Below, piece by piece: positions 1 to 8,913 of a stretch of 64,000 nucleotides of DNA. The translations under genes and the position numbers were made by a program. The DNA is from Pseudoalteromonas rubra. GTDB taxonomy: Bacteria > Pseudomonadota > Gammaproteobacteria > Enterobacterales > Alteromonadaceae. The stretch is from contig NZ_CP045429.1 of assembly GCF_005886805.2 (NCBI RefSeq), positions 1,210,501-1,274,500 of the forward strand, in the 5' to 3' direction. The notes under the pieces are model-generated. The model ran no database searches. It was given only the letters and a program-made list of their open reading frames with translations, and was not told the origin of the DNA. The number at the start of each line of letters is the position of its first letter. The first letter of the stretch is position 1.

Positions 1-1309
1 TTTTAGCGGCGGCATCGGTATGCTGGCGGGTATCAGGAAATAAGTCGACACAGTTTTTGATGTCTTTAAACTGAGGTTGTTTGCACCAACCCTGGTTGTC
101 TATGTAGTCATCTAAAATGGCATGGTAGTCATCGTAATGCTCAATCACCTCTTCCAGCGTATCGTAATTGCCCGCATGACCGTAAGGGCCGGTGACTTCG
201 ACGTTCAGCAAAGTGGTAGAGCGAAAGCTGTAGATGTCAGCCAGGTTTTGATTGCGCAGGGTGCGGCCACGATCATTGCTTTCATCACCGGCTTCACCAA
301 TGCCTGGGCCTATTTGTGCGAAGGCTAACCTGTGATAATTAGTGCCTTTGGTCTGGCTAAAGCTGTCGGTGTTGTGGCAGCCAATGCACTGGGTTGGCAA
401 AAAATCGGGCTCACTACCGCCATCAGACGGGGGCGGCGGCATGTAAAGATATAAAAAGGCACCGCGCTTTTGTGACCTTGTCAGTGCGGTTTTATCTCCC
501 TGCACGTATCTGTTCCAGGAATTATCCGTCATATTCATTGATTGCTGGTAGGCTGCCAGCGCACGGGTGATATTATCAAAAGTGACAATCTCTTCAGCGC
601 TTTTATCACCATATACTGCTGCGAAATAATCCCGCCACTGATTGCGAAATAACTCGCCCTGGGCATTGCCATAGTTGCCTATTCGGGCAGCCAGATGGGC
701 TCTGACGGCATCATTAGGCGCACCTTCCATAAACTCAAAGCCTTGCATTTCTGAGGGGGTGACCACCGGAAAGCGTGCTTGCGCTGCTAACAGCGAGTCG
801 CCTGCGTTTGGATCGGCTTCACCATAAGGGACATCCGGTGTACTGATCCCCCGCTCAGGGTTTAGCCAGTCCAGAAACTCTACCCGGGCATCACGAAACA
901 GGCTGCGTTTATGCACCCAGGCATTGAAGATACTGGGCGAGTTGCGCGGCACGTAGAATTGTCCTGTGGTGGTTTTACGGCCCGGCCCGAGTATATCCGG
1001 ATCTTGTGCCAGGGTACCTACGGGCAGGGAGAGGCCATCGCCGCCACCCAGGTAGGGGTGATGGCAGCTGGCGCAGGCCACTTGCTTGTCACCACTGAGT
1101 GCTTTGGTGAAAAACAGTAGTTTTCCCAGCTTAACCTCAGGGTCATCGACACCGGGTAAGTCAAACCCGTTAGCCGGCTTGCCAGTCAGGCCATGCTGAA
1201 TAATTAACTCTGTGAGTGCCTGGTCTAAATCATCGGGTATGGGCAGCGCGCAGGTGCTAAACGCACCGCCCATCAGCAGTGCATATGCACTCGTTTTAAC
1301 CTTTATCAT
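1..1309 (-). CDS. Di-heme cytochrome c peroxidase family protein, 3' end beyond window
   Basis: The minus-strand frame opens with ATG at 1309, preceded by a GGAAG ribosome site, and stays open to the window edge for about 436 codons. It carries two c-type heme motifs, CASCH (1061-1075) and CIGCH (374-388), placed as in the bacterial di-heme cytochrome c peroxidase/MauG family. Family features between them include a PRNSPSIFN stretch and an FRDAR segment. The N-terminus (MIKVKTSAYALLMGG, then a small-residue stretch) looks like an export signal, fitting a periplasmic enzyme; a cysteine at residue 20 has no good lipobox. The family reduces H2O2 with electrons from small cytochromes or carries out related heme oxidations. 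Which of these applies cannot be told from sequence, and the C-terminus is missing. Confidence 0.88.
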   Translation of the reverse strand, partial: MIKVKTSAYALLMGGAFSTCALPIPDDLDQALTELIIQHGLTGKPANGFDLPGVDDPEVKLGKLLFFTKALSGDKQVACASCHHPYLGGGDGLSLPVGTLAQDPDILGPGRKTTTGQFYVPRNSPSIFNAWVHKRSLFRDARVEFLDWLNPERGISTPDVPYGEADPNAGDSLLAAQARFPVVTPSEMQGFEFMEGAPNDAVRAHLAARIGNYGNAQGELFRNQWRDYFAAVYGDKSAEEIVTFDNITRALAAYQQSMNMTDNSWNRYVQGDKTALTRSQKRGAFLYLYMPPPPSDGGSEPDFLPTQCIGCHNTDSFSQTKGTNYHRLAFAQIGPGIGEAGDESNDRGRTLRNQNLADIYSFRSTTLLNVEVTGPYGHAGNYDTLEEVIEHYDDYHAILDDYIDNQGWCKQPQFKDIKNCVDLFPDTRQHTDAAAK

Positions 1310-1617
1310 GTTGATCTTCCTTTCGCTACAGTTGTTCTTGGGGGCGGACGAAGCCGATTCAAAGGTCAAATTAACGTGTACAGGGTTAAGTAAAGGTTAA
1401 AGTGAGAGTGGGAGCAAAAATTCCCAAATTGGTAATAATGCGTATGAAAAAACGGTCTGATCAAAACATGAGCTATTTTTATAAATGTTTTTTAACGGAA
1501 GATTATTTATTAATCTCTAATTGATTTAAATAAATATTTCATTAATTAAGGCTTTTTAGGGATATTAAAACCTGATACTGTTACCGCGACTTATGTAACT
1601 AACCAAAGGAAATTAAG
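1310..1617. other. AT-rich intergenic region upstream of the Cys-rich peptide gene
   Basis: No gene is visible in these 308 bases between two divergent genes. The sequence is strongly AT-rich from 1480 to 1575. A possible -10 (GATACT, 1576-1581) and a good ribosome site (AAGGAAA, 1605-1611) precede the peptide gene. The matching -35 is not convincing. Confidence 0.4.
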
Positions 1618-1776
1618 ATGTTACTTAAACTAAGCAAAAAGACCGTTAAAAACCTTAACACCTCTTCTGCTAAGCTCAACCCACAGCAAACCCCACAGGT
1701 TGCAGGTGGTACTAACCTGGACACGCTGATGTGTCTGAAAACCATGCAGTGCCCGCAAACCTGGCAGTGCGCTTAA
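1618..1776 (+). CDS. Double-glycine-leader peptide with three-cysteine core (candidate RiPP/bacteriocin precursor)
   Basis: This 52-codon frame starts with ATG at 1618, preceded by AAGGAAA at a normal distance, and ends with TAA at 1774-1776. The N-terminal part is basic (MLLKLSKKTVKNLN) and leads through a Gln/Pro-rich stretch to VAGG, the classic double-glycine leader cleavage site. The predicted core after GG is 21 residues with three cysteines at equal spacing (C-x5-C-x5-C) and a Trp near the end. Such leaders are cut by the peptidase domain of C39-type ABC exporters or by related proteases. No modifying enzyme, peptidase or immunity gene lies next to it, so any maturation would be encoded elsewhere. 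Gene reality rests on the ribosome site and the leader/core logic; function is inferred. Confidence 0.7.
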   Translation: MLLKLSKKTVKNLNTSSAKLNPQQTPQVAGGTNLDTLMCLKTMQCPQTWQCA

Positions 1777-2182
1777 TCGCTAATTTATGATCGACTCGGG
1801 GTGACCTGAGCGGTTATATCTTTAGTTTCTTGCTAGACAATGTTGTTGATCGTAGGCCAGTTTACTGGCCTGCTTTGTGTCTCTGCGGGTATCGTAGCGA
1901 TTTATCTAATTGTGAAGTGATTTTCCCTCTATCTCATCTTTTGATACTAATTTGGTAGCGTCTGCCTCAGCCGTGATCCGGTTACATTTCTTACATCATA
2001 CTAAGTAATTGCTTGTGTTTATAAAGTGCTGTTTGGCAAGCTAATGCTCATAACTTGTATGTCAGGTAATGGTCCGGGTTATCTTCAGAGTGTGATAGAT
2101 AACTTTTTAATGAGTCGGTATCTACACATATTTTGACCATGCCATCAATTGAGTTTGATCATACTCCAAATTAGTTCTCAAC
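1777..2182. other. Intergenic region with one strong hairpin
   Basis: About 400 bases without a convincing gene. The one clear structure is the 7-bp stem, 4-base loop hairpin at 1854-1871, listed separately. Nothing else is recognisable. Confidence 0.4.
1854..1876 (+). terminator. Hairpin, possible terminator of the Cys-rich peptide gene
   Basis: AGGCCAG and CTGGCCT form a perfect 7-bp stem around a TTTA loop, followed by GCTTTGTG. The T-run is weak, so it may be a poor terminator or simply a stable RNA hairpin. It lies 78 bases after the peptide stop codon. Confidence 0.4.
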
Positions 2183-2194
2183 ATGGGGGCTTAT

Positions 2195-2392
2195 ATGAAA
2201 GTAAAAATCACGTCTACACCTGACCATAAAATTAAAGAGGTGGTTTCAAAAGGTAAGGCAAACAGTGCAGAGCTACTCAGGTGGGGCGGGCAGCGCCCAC
2301 AGAGACAAAGCCTTCAGAAAGCCCAGAGAGTCTCAAAAAACACGACCTCAGTCAGTACCAAGACGCAAAGGCATTGCCAGTCAGATAATTAG
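2195..2392 (+). CDS. Small basic hypothetical protein
   Basis: A 65-codon frame beginning at ATG 2195 (MKVKITSTPDHKIKEVVSKG); an in-frame ATG at 2183 is also possible, but a GGGGGC stretch sits just before 2195. The product is hydrophilic, rich in Lys, Arg, Gln and Ser, with a WGGQ motif near the middle and no membrane segment or signal peptide. The first 20 residues look like ordered protein; the tail looks unstructured. I do not recognise the family. It stands alone, convergent with the membrane protein gene at 2400-2621. It could be a non-coding frame. Confidence 0.35.
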   Translation: MKVKITSTPDHKIKEVVSKGKANSAELLRWGGQRPQRQSLQKAQRVSKNTTSVSTKTQRHCQSDN

Positions 2393-2399
2393 ACGTTTG

Positions 2400-2621
2400 T
2401 TATTTGGTTAGCTCCTTGCGAGAGTTAAGAATAACTATGGCGATATAGACCAGGGTGACATAAAAATTTACGAATGGGATCATTGAGGCCATCAGCGCCA
2501 CTTTCTTACTGTAGTGGTATTTATGTGCAATGGTTAAGTTCACGATAACAAACAAGATAGCCTGAACTGCGAATACAAAGGGGGCAAGCGATAACTCGCC
2601 ATTTCTGAGCATGTCTAACAT
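2400..2621 (-). CDS. Small two-helix membrane protein
   Basis: A 73-codon frame with two hydrophobic segments, roughly residues 14-32 (FVFAVQAILFVIVNLTIAH) and 41-66, separated by a short basic loop (KYHYSKK) and ending in a basic tail. It begins 27 bases after the stop of the secreted protein gene at 2649-3296, in the same direction, so the two are probably co-transcribed. It is a predicted inner-membrane protein of no recognised family. A second in-frame ATG three codons in is equally possible as the start. Confidence 0.5.
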   Translation of the reverse strand: MLDMLRNGELSLAPFVFAVQAILFVIVNLTIAHKYHYSKKVALMASMIPFVNFYVTLVYIAIVILNSRKELTK

Positions 2622-2648
2622 AGTCGGGTCTTCATTTTTATAGTGGTT

Positions 2649-3296
2649 TTAATTGATGGGCGTTATTTCAATACGCAGATGCTGCGCCGTGTCATTCAGG
2701 TGTTTCACCCTGAAATCTGAATGATACTCAGCCGCTTTTTCCAGAAACTGTTGCTGCCTGGCGTGCGAAGAAAACGCATAAATGCCCTTAAAAGTCGTGC
2801 CTGCATCAGCAATCGGGTTGCCGTCTGCGTCTGACGCACTGCCGGGCACATAACTGAATCTGAGCCTGGCACTGGCAAGCGTTGGGGCTTTCATCAAAAT
2901 GTGAGAGCCGTCGGCAAATTCAAACAGTAATTCCATGCCTGCCAAATCGATGAACGGATTTAATGCGCCGAACATACTATCCATGATGGAGGTGAGTTGA
3001 GTGCCATAATAGGTTATCGCTTCATTGTCTTTTATCCAGTCGTCAAATCTTTGCCGGCTGCTGGGGTTTCGTGCCAGCTCCCATGCTGAATTAAACGGGT
3101 AATATTCGGGTCCCGCACTGGCATTACCCGGCACCTTGATCTTGGCGACCATTCGAAGGTTATTGCCTATGTGGGCATTCGGCTTAGCTGCCGTGATAAC
3201 AACTGGGGCGTTTATGTCTGCGGTATTGTGCTCAGATGCAGCAACAGGGCCTGCAAGTGAGAGCATGACAAGCACGGGGAGTCTGTTTAAAATCAT
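2649..3296 (-). CDS. Secreted protein of unknown function
   Basis: A 215-residue protein with a clear signal peptide (hydrophobic residues 5-20, probable cleavage after PVAA-S). The mature part contains a WELARNPSSRQRF segment and a region that reads like a beta-sandwich (LLFEFADGSHILMKAP), then a short acidic turn (DADGNPIAD). I do not recognise a domain family. It is probably periplasmic or secreted and is followed closely by a small membrane protein gene on the same strand. The length and the signal peptide support it as a real gene. Confidence 0.65.
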   Translation of the reverse strand: MILNRLPVLVMLSLAGPVAASEHNTADINAPVVITAAKPNAHIGNNLRMVAKIKVPGNASAGPEYYPFNSAWELARNPSSRQRFDDWIKDNEAITYYGTQLTSIMDSMFGALNPFIDLAGMELLFEFADGSHILMKAPTLASARLRFSYVPGSASDADGNPIADAGTTFKGIYAFSSHARQQQFLEKAAEYHSDFRVKHLNDTAQHLRIEITPIN

Positions 3297-3431
3297 CGTT
3301 GCTTTTTTTAGTATTCTTAGTGGCGTATTAACGGATAATGTTACTGTTTTGTACCAACAATATCAAAGATCATCGCTCGGGGTTTCGAACTGTGGCTTGT
3401 GGCGTACTATTTGACTGATAGGGGAGAATCT

Positions 3432-3455
3432 GGGGCACGCACAAAGCCGTGCCCC
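3432..3455. other. GC-rich hairpin downstream of rapA
   Basis: GGGGCACG (3432-3439) and CGTGCCCC (3448-3455) form a perfect 8-bp stem 24 bases past the rapA stop codon. In the rapA direction no T-run follows, so it is not a textbook terminator; on the plus strand it is followed by GGATGGTTTTTA. Confidence 0.4.
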
Positions 3456-3478
3456 GGATGGTTTTTAAAGGCTGTGCC

Positions 3479-6373
3479 TTAGTGCGCCACTACAATCAGG
3501 CGAATGGCGTCTAGTTTGACCTGAGCCTTGCTGATGTGCTCGCTGAGCGCGCTGCGTTGTTTATCGAACACCTGAATTTCTTCGTCACGGATATTCGGGT
3601 TAACCGCTTTCAGTGCCTGCAAGCGGGCCTGCTCGTCGCTCAGGCGGGTTTCCATCTGTGCTTGTGCAGCTTGTTGCAGGTCAGCCATCTGTGCTTTGGC
3701 CTGCTCTTCGGCTTTGCTGATCAGCGGATGGATACCCGATTGCAGTGCATTGGCCAGTTTACTGGCGGTCTGACGACCAACGGCAGAGAGCTGGTTGTTA
3801 AAGGCATCAAATGCCACGTTTTGTGCCAGATCGTTACCGCTTTTATCCATCAGCACCCGGATCGGTGTGGGTGGCAGGAAACGGCCAATTTGCAGTGATT
3901 TCGGAGCCGATGTTTCGGCCACAAAGATCAGCTCAACAAAGAAAGTACCTACCGGCAGTTTGTTGTTTTTCAGCAGAGCAACAGAGGCACAGCCAAAATC
4001 ATCGTCACAGATCATGTCCATCACACCTTCCACCATAGGGTGATCCCAGCTGATAAACTGAGCATCTTCTTGTGACAGCGACGTAGCACGGTCAAACGTT
4101 ACTGTGATGCCGTCGTCTTTCAGACTTGGGAAAGACGGGTTGAGCATATGCTCGGTGGGCTTCAGGATAATGGTGTTTTCACCTTTGTCTTCCTGATTTA
4201 CCCCAAAGATGTCGAACACATTGATCATGTAAGTGGGTAAGACAACGTCGTCGTCGAGCGCTTCAATTTCTTCTGCAATGCCATCGGCTTTGCCCATACC
4301 GCTAGAGTGAAGTTCCAGCAGACGGTCCCGGCCTTGCTCCATTTTGGCACGCAGCACTGTGTTTTGCTTTGCAACTTGTTCTAGCAACGGATCCAGCTCT
4401 TCTTCATCACAGTTATGCGCAGCAACCAGTTCGAGTAAATCTTCAGAGAATTCTTTGTAAAGCAACTGGCCGGTGGTGCTGGTGGTTTCGAACGCATCCA
4501 GTGCTTCGTCATACCAGCGTAGCAGCACTTCCTGGGCTGTATTGGCAAAGTAAGGCACATGAATATTCACATCCTGCTGCTGACCAATGCGGTCCAGACG
4601 ACCAATACGTTGTTCCAGCAGATCCGGGTTCAGCGGCAAATCGAACAGCACCAGGTGGTGGGCAAACTGGAAGTTACGACCTTCCGAGCCAATTTCTGAA
4701 CACAGCAGCACCTGGGCAGAGTCATATTCATCGGCAAAGTACGCCGCAGCGCGGTCACGCTCTAAGATAGACATCCCTTCATGGAATACGGCTGACTTAA
4801 TGCCTTCGCGTTCACGCAGGGTTTGCTCCAGGCTGATGGCGGTTTGTGCTTCAGCACAGATCAGTAGCACCTTTTGCTGTTTAAGCTCTTTGAGCTTATC
4901 GATCAGCCAGGCAACACGCGGGTCGAATTGGGTCCAGCTGGCGCTTTCACCTTCAAACTCCTGAAAGATTTTTTCCGGGAACAGGGCACGCAGAGCACTT
5001 TTATCTGCACTTTGAATGCCGCCCAGATTACCCATGACAGAGATAGCGGTTTTGTATTGCTTTGGCATCTCAACAGGACAGGCATGCAGTATACGGCTTG
5101 GGTAGCCGTCAATACCACTGCGGCTGTTGCGGAATAAAATACGGCCGGTGCCATGGCGGTCCAGCAGGTTGTTTAGCAGCGTTTGTTTGGCCGACTCCTC
5201 GCCCTGTTCAACCTGGCTAAGCAGATCGGTGATGTCGGTTTCTTTTAACAGCTCAGTCAGGGTTGCTTTGGCTTTGTCGTCCAGCGCGGCGTCTTGCAGC
5301 AGTTTGTTGGCGGCATCGGCGACTTCTTTATAATGGCTTTCTTCTTCCACAAAGGCGTCGTAATCGTAGAACCTGTCCGGGTCAAGCAGTTGCAGACGAG
5401 CGAAGTGGCTGCGGTGGCCAAGTTGATCTGGCGTGGCGGTCAGCAAGATCAGGCCTGCGATGTCCTGGCTCAGTTCCGCAATGCGCTGGTACTCGGTGCT
5501 TGGTTTGTCTTTTTCTACCGTCAGATGGTGCGCTTCATCAACAACCAACAGATCCCAGTCCGCTAATGTTGCCTGCTCAAACCAGCGGCGTTTCTTGGTG
5601 ATAAATTCCAGGCTCACCAACACCAATTGCTCGGTTTCAAATACGTTTGGTGAATCCGCAAAGGCTTCGTCACAGCGGTCTTCATCAAAAATAGAGAAGT
5701 GCAAGTTGAAGCGGCGCAGCATTTCAACCAGCCACTGATGTTGCAGGCTTTCAGGCACGACGATCAGTACACGGCTGGCACGGCCCGTCAGAATTTGCTG
5801 ATGTAGGATCATGCCGGCTTCAATGGTTTTACCTAAACCAACTTCGTCCGACAGTAAAACTCTGGGCGCGAAACGTTTGCCTACTTCATCGGCTATATAA
5901 AGCTGGTGAGGGATCAGGCTGGCACGCTGACCAATGAGGCCTTTTAAATGAGACTGCTGGCGATTGAACTGATGTTGCCAGGTTTGATAGCGCAGCGTGT
6001 AACGGTCAAATCGATCAACCTGACCTGCAAATAGACGGTCCTGAGGCTTATTAAACTTAATGAAGTGATCCAAAAAGGTTTCTTTCAGTGTGACCGGTTC
6101 TTCATTATCAATACGTTCACCGTGATAGCACAGCAAGTCGCCTTGTTCTTCGACTTTTTCAACACGCATTTCCCATTCGTCAACACAGCGGATCACATCG
6201 CCGGGATTAAAAATCACGCGGGTAACCGGGGCTTCCTGTACAGAATACACGCGGTTTTCACCACTGGCAGGAAACAATATGGTCACCTGGCGACCTTCCA
6301 ATGCCACTATGGTGCCCAATCCTAAATCTGACTCAGTATCACTGATCCAGCGCTGACCTAAGGAAAAATTCAT
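3479..6373 (-). CDS. rapA: RNA polymerase-associated SWI2/SNF2 ATPase RapA
   Basis: RapA binds RNA polymerase and uses ATP to help recycle it after transcription. The frame could open at 6460, but the start at 6373 gives MNFSLGQRWISDTESDLGLGT, which matches the usual RapA N-terminus; the protein is then 964 residues, close to the E. coli length. Visible motifs are two N-terminal Tudor-like segments, Walker A (DEVGLGKT), Walker B/DEAH (VVDEAHH), LTATP (motif III), and the C-terminal helicase motifs (SEIGSEGRNFQF and QRIGRLDRIGQ), followed by a long C-terminal domain with a coiled-coil-like stretch near the end. It is divergent from the PhoH-family gene and monocistronic. Confidence 0.97.
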   Translation of the reverse strand: MNFSLGQRWISDTESDLGLGTIVALEGRQVTILFPASGENRVYSVQEAPVTRVIFNPGDVIRCVDEWEMRVEKVEEQGDLLCYHGERIDNEEPVTLKETFLDHFIKFNKPQDRLFAGQVDRFDRYTLRYQTWQHQFNRQQSHLKGLIGQRASLIPHQLYIADEVGKRFAPRVLLSDEVGLGKTIEAGMILHQQILTGRASRVLIVVPESLQHQWLVEMLRRFNLHFSIFDEDRCDEAFADSPNVFETEQLVLVSLEFITKKRRWFEQATLADWDLLVVDEAHHLTVEKDKPSTEYQRIAELSQDIAGLILLTATPDQLGHRSHFARLQLLDPDRFYDYDAFVEEESHYKEVADAANKLLQDAALDDKAKATLTELLKETDITDLLSQVEQGEESAKQTLLNNLLDRHGTGRILFRNSRSGIDGYPSRILHACPVEMPKQYKTAISVMGNLGGIQSADKSALRALFPEKIFQEFEGESASWTQFDPRVAWLIDKLKELKQQKVLLICAEAQTAISLEQTLREREGIKSAVFHEGMSILERDRAAAYFADEYDSAQVLLCSEIGSEGRNFQFAHHLVLFDLPLNPDLLEQRIGRLDRIGQQQDVNIHVPYFANTAQEVLLRWYDEALDAFETTSTTGQLLYKEFSEDLLELVAAHNCDEEELDPLLEQVAKQNTVLRAKMEQGRDRLLELHSSGMGKADGIAEEIEALDDDVVLPTYMINVFDIFGVNQEDKGENTIILKPTEHMLNPSFPSLKDDGITVTFDRATSLSQEDAQFISWDHPMVEGVMDMICDDDFGCASVALLKNNKLPVGTFFVELIFVAETSAPKSLQIGRFLPPTPIRVLMDKSGNDLAQNVAFDAFNNQLSAVGRQTASKLANALQSGIHPLISKAEEQAKAQMADLQQAAQAQMETRLSDEQARLQALKAVNPNIRDEEIQVFDKQRSALSEHISKAQVKLDAIRLIVVAH

Positions 6374-6759
6374 GCTTGTCTCGTCTCGCGGAAAAAAGGC
6401 GGCCATGGTACCGAGAAGCACCGCCTTGTTCAAGGTTGTGAGACAACGATAAACGTACATAAACTGTGATTTTTTTCACATTATGCTATTGACCTGAGCG
6501 AACACAGGAGCCTGGGATACTTGTTGTCCTGTTTGGCGTTATTTTCGGCCACAGTGTTTACGTCCTCACGACGAAAAATAAGCATAGCCCAAGTGTTCAA
6601 AATTGACGTAGCGATGGCGCATTGTCTTACCGGGTGGTTAACGCGGCTGTCATAAAAACGACTTTTGTGACAAATAGACTAAACTTAGGGTAAGAGCATT
6701 GGCTTGCTTGGCGACCAAGTCTTTGTTCAGTAGTAGTTTTCACTAAATAGGAATGCACT
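6374..6759. other. Divergent intergenic region between rapA and the PhoH-family gene
   Basis: These 386 bases must hold the divergent promoters of both genes. I see no gene and no strong consensus promoter. A TTGTGACA stretch near 6665 could be a -35 for the PhoH gene but lacks a good -10. Confidence 0.35.
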
Positions 6760-8160
6760 ATGGGAAATGATGACCTCGACCGTAAAATGTATGTGTTAGA
6801 TACCAACGTACTCCTTCACGAACCCCTCGCTTTCTTTTCATTTCAGGAACACGACGTAGTAATCCCCATGACAGTTCTGGAAGAGCTGGACCACATAAAA
6901 GACAGAAAACGCGACGTCAGCAGCGATGCCAGGGTGGCCATTCGCAGCCTTGATGACGTGTTGCGTAACGCCTCACCAGAGCAAATGCTGGAGGGGGTTT
7001 CTTTGCCCAAAGTGCAGCGCGATACGCATAAACCCGCGAGCAGTGGCAAGCTCATCGTGATCAACGATCACTTGTATCCGGATAGCATCTCTGGTTTACC
7101 GGGTAACGAAAATGACCACCGAATTATTAACTGCGCCATTCAATTACAGAAACAATACTCAGATAAAAAAGTGGTGCTAGTCACCAAAGACATTAATATG
7201 CGCCTCAAGGCCAAAGGGGCCGGCCTCAAATTTGTAGAGGACTACCGCACTGACCAGCTCATTGATGACATTAACCTGCTGACCTCGGGGTATAACAAGT
7301 TTACCGGGGATTTCTGGGCCAATGTGGGCGAGTGCCAGACAGAGCAGCAGGGCCGTTACACTTTGCATCAGGTGCCCGCAAAACTGATGCCGGAAGTCTT
7401 TGTCAATGAATACCTGATAGATGATGGGGAGCACTTTGCTGCCCGGGTGGTGGGTTATGATACAGAGCACGTGACACTAAAAGACATTAGCGTTGAGCGC
7501 CTGATGCACCAACAGGCCTGGGGCGTTGCGCCTAAAAATGTCTATCAGGGTATGGCGCTGGATGCGTTGCTGGACCCAAATATCGAGCTGGTGATCCTGA
7601 CAGGCCCGGCTGGTTGCGGCAAAACCTTACTGGCGCTGGCCAGTGCGTTGGAAATGATCATTGAAAAAGGCGTATACGATAAGGTGATTGTGACCCGCAA
7701 CACCCCGGAAATTGCCGAAAGCATAGGCTTTTTACCTGGCACGGAAGAAGAAAAAATGGCCCCATGGCTGGCGGCAATCACGGATACGCTGGAGGTATTA
7801 CACAAACACGACGAAAGCCCGATTTCGAGCCGTAACTACATTATGGAAAAGGCCAACATTCAGTTTAAGTCGGTCAACTTTATGCGTGGACGTAGTATCC
7901 AAAATGCGGTGGTGATTCTGGACGAGAGCCAGAACCTGACCGCCTCTCAGTTAAAAACCATTATCACACGCTGTGGCGAGGGCACTAAACTTATCTGTAC
8001 CGGAAACCTGGCGCAGATAGACAGCAATTATCTGACCCCTGTGACTTCAGGGCTTACTTATATTGTTGAGCGCTTTAAAGATTTTGAAGGCTCTGCGACG
8101 ATTAATCTCAACGGAGTCGTTCGAAGTCGTCTGGCCTCATTTGCTGAGCAAAACCTGTAA
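6760..8160 (+). CDS. PIN domain-PhoH family ATPase (PhoH2/YlaK type)
   Basis: This 466-residue protein joins an N-terminal PIN-like nuclease domain (residues 7-150, with YVLDTNVLLHEP and later acidic residues such as VLVTKDINMRLKA) to a C-terminal PhoH ATPase domain (Walker A GPAGCGKT at 282-289; Walker B VVILDESQN near residue 386). The combination is the PhoH2/YlaK class, for which RNA-unwinding and sequence-specific RNA cleavage has been reported in mycobacterial members. The length is typical. It stands alone, with an rRNA-sized gap on neither side and a 12-bp hairpin just after its stop codon. Its physiological role in gammaproteobacteria is not settled. Confidence 0.92.
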   Translation: MGNDDLDRKMYVLDTNVLLHEPLAFFSFQEHDVVIPMTVLEELDHIKDRKRDVSSDARVAIRSLDDVLRNASPEQMLEGVSLPKVQRDTHKPASSGKLIVINDHLYPDSISGLPGNENDHRIINCAIQLQKQYSDKKVVLVTKDINMRLKAKGAGLKFVEDYRTDQLIDDINLLTSGYNKFTGDFWANVGECQTEQQGRYTLHQVPAKLMPEVFVNEYLIDDGEHFAARVVGYDTEHVTLKDISVERLMHQQAWGVAPKNVYQGMALDALLDPNIELVILTGPAGCGKTLLALASALEMIIEKGVYDKVIVTRNTPEIAESIGFLPGTEEEKMAPWLAAITDTLEVLHKHDESPISSRNYIMEKANIQFKSVNFMRGRSIQNAVVILDESQNLTASQLKTIITRCGEGTKLICTGNLAQIDSNYLTPVTSGLTYIVERFKDFEGSATINLNGVVRSRLASFAEQNL

Positions 8161-8166
8161 GCGAGA

Positions 8167-8195
8167 CAGCGCAGTGGCGTCAAGCCATTGCGCTG
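8167..8195 (+). other. Hairpin after the PhoH-family gene
   Basis: CAGCGCAGTGGC and GCCATTGCGCTG pair over 12 positions (one G-T) around a GTCAA loop, starting 7 bases past the stop codon. No T-run follows, so it may stabilise the mRNA end rather than terminate transcription by itself. Confidence 0.5.
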
Positions 8196-8349
8196 CATCA
8201 GTGCAGTATGTGTATTGCTCTTCTTGCAGATGGCACGTTTATCCGCATGGAAAATTACCAGTTATCGGCTGAGTATCTCATTCTACCCGAAACGTATTGC
8301 AGTGGTTACTTGCCTATTTTCACACCAACGACTTCGCAGTGGGTAAATT

Positions 8350-8570
8350 ATACCCATTTCACTTAATACCTGCTCCATTTGAAGGAGCAAATAAGACGCT
8401 AATGGCGTTAAAAATTTCTCACTTAGAACCTTCACCTAAGGTATAGGTTCGTACATGTTTGCCTCGCCTACTTGGACGTAGGTGTCTCAGCGATAGCAGG
8501 ACGCGGGAGCGGTGTTATCGACCCTATTTTCTCGCCTCAAAACAGAACACTTAATTAAGTAAATTGGTAT
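8350..8570. repeat. MITE-like non-coding element with imperfect terminal inverted repeats
   Basis: The left end (ATACCCATTTCACTTAAT, 8350-8367) and the reverse complement of the right end (ATACCAATTTACTTAAT, 8554-8570) differ by one substitution and one gap. The 221-bp interior has no open frame and contains short hairpins (for example CCTAC-TTGGA-CGTAGG near 8470). The structure fits a miniature inverted-repeat element. I recognise this type of sequence as a dispersed intergenic repeat of Pseudoalteromonas-like genomes, but copy number was not counted. A near-identical copy of the right end occurs at 40259-40278. Confidence 0.6.
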
Positions 8571-8848
8571 TAGCAAACTCACCGACCAGAGTGAAAGCAC
8601 ACTCGATGCTTTAAAACATACCTCATTAATCTTTGTAAATGAGCTGGTGACTTTAAAGAATTTAAAGTGCTATATTTTTTACATCTCAGGGAATGGATAG
8701 CGCTTTTCTGAGCGCCAGCTTGAATATCATTATTGCTAAACTTGGCTTTTTTTGTTTTATTTATGTTTATTAAGTTAATTTTGTGGTGTTTTGTTTCTAT
8801 TTTTGATAATGCAAGGTTTGTCCAGTTGTGTATCCTAGCTCTATTTTA

Positions 8849-8876
8849 TTGACATTTGTTTTTCTCATGATACTTT
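8849..8876 (+). promoter_or_regulatory. Candidate promoter of the biosynthetic island
   Basis: A perfect -35 box TTGACA (8849-8854) is followed after 16 bases by TACTTT (8871-8876), a weak -10; GATACT at 8869 is an alternative with shorter spacing. Transcription would start near 8883, about 30 bases before the first gene of the island. The -10 is uncertain. Confidence 0.4.
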
Positions 8877-8913
8877 TTTTGCGTTAAGTGAATGTAGTGT
8901 AGATGGACTTGTA

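Larger units (their letters stand above)
8161..8913. other. Long intergenic region with hairpin, MITE-like element and a candidate promoter
   Basis: Seven hundred and fifty bases without a gene. It contains the hairpin at 8167-8195, the 221-bp repeat at 8350-8570 and an AT-rich stretch from 8700 to 8880 carrying a TTGACA box, each listed separately. It separates housekeeping genes on the left from the biosynthetic island on the right. Confidence 0.6.

Noticed and set aside
3136..3414. Plus-strand frame opposite the secreted protein gene
   Set aside because: It overlaps the signal-peptide gene, has no ribosome site and no recognisable domain; it is an opposite-strand shadow.
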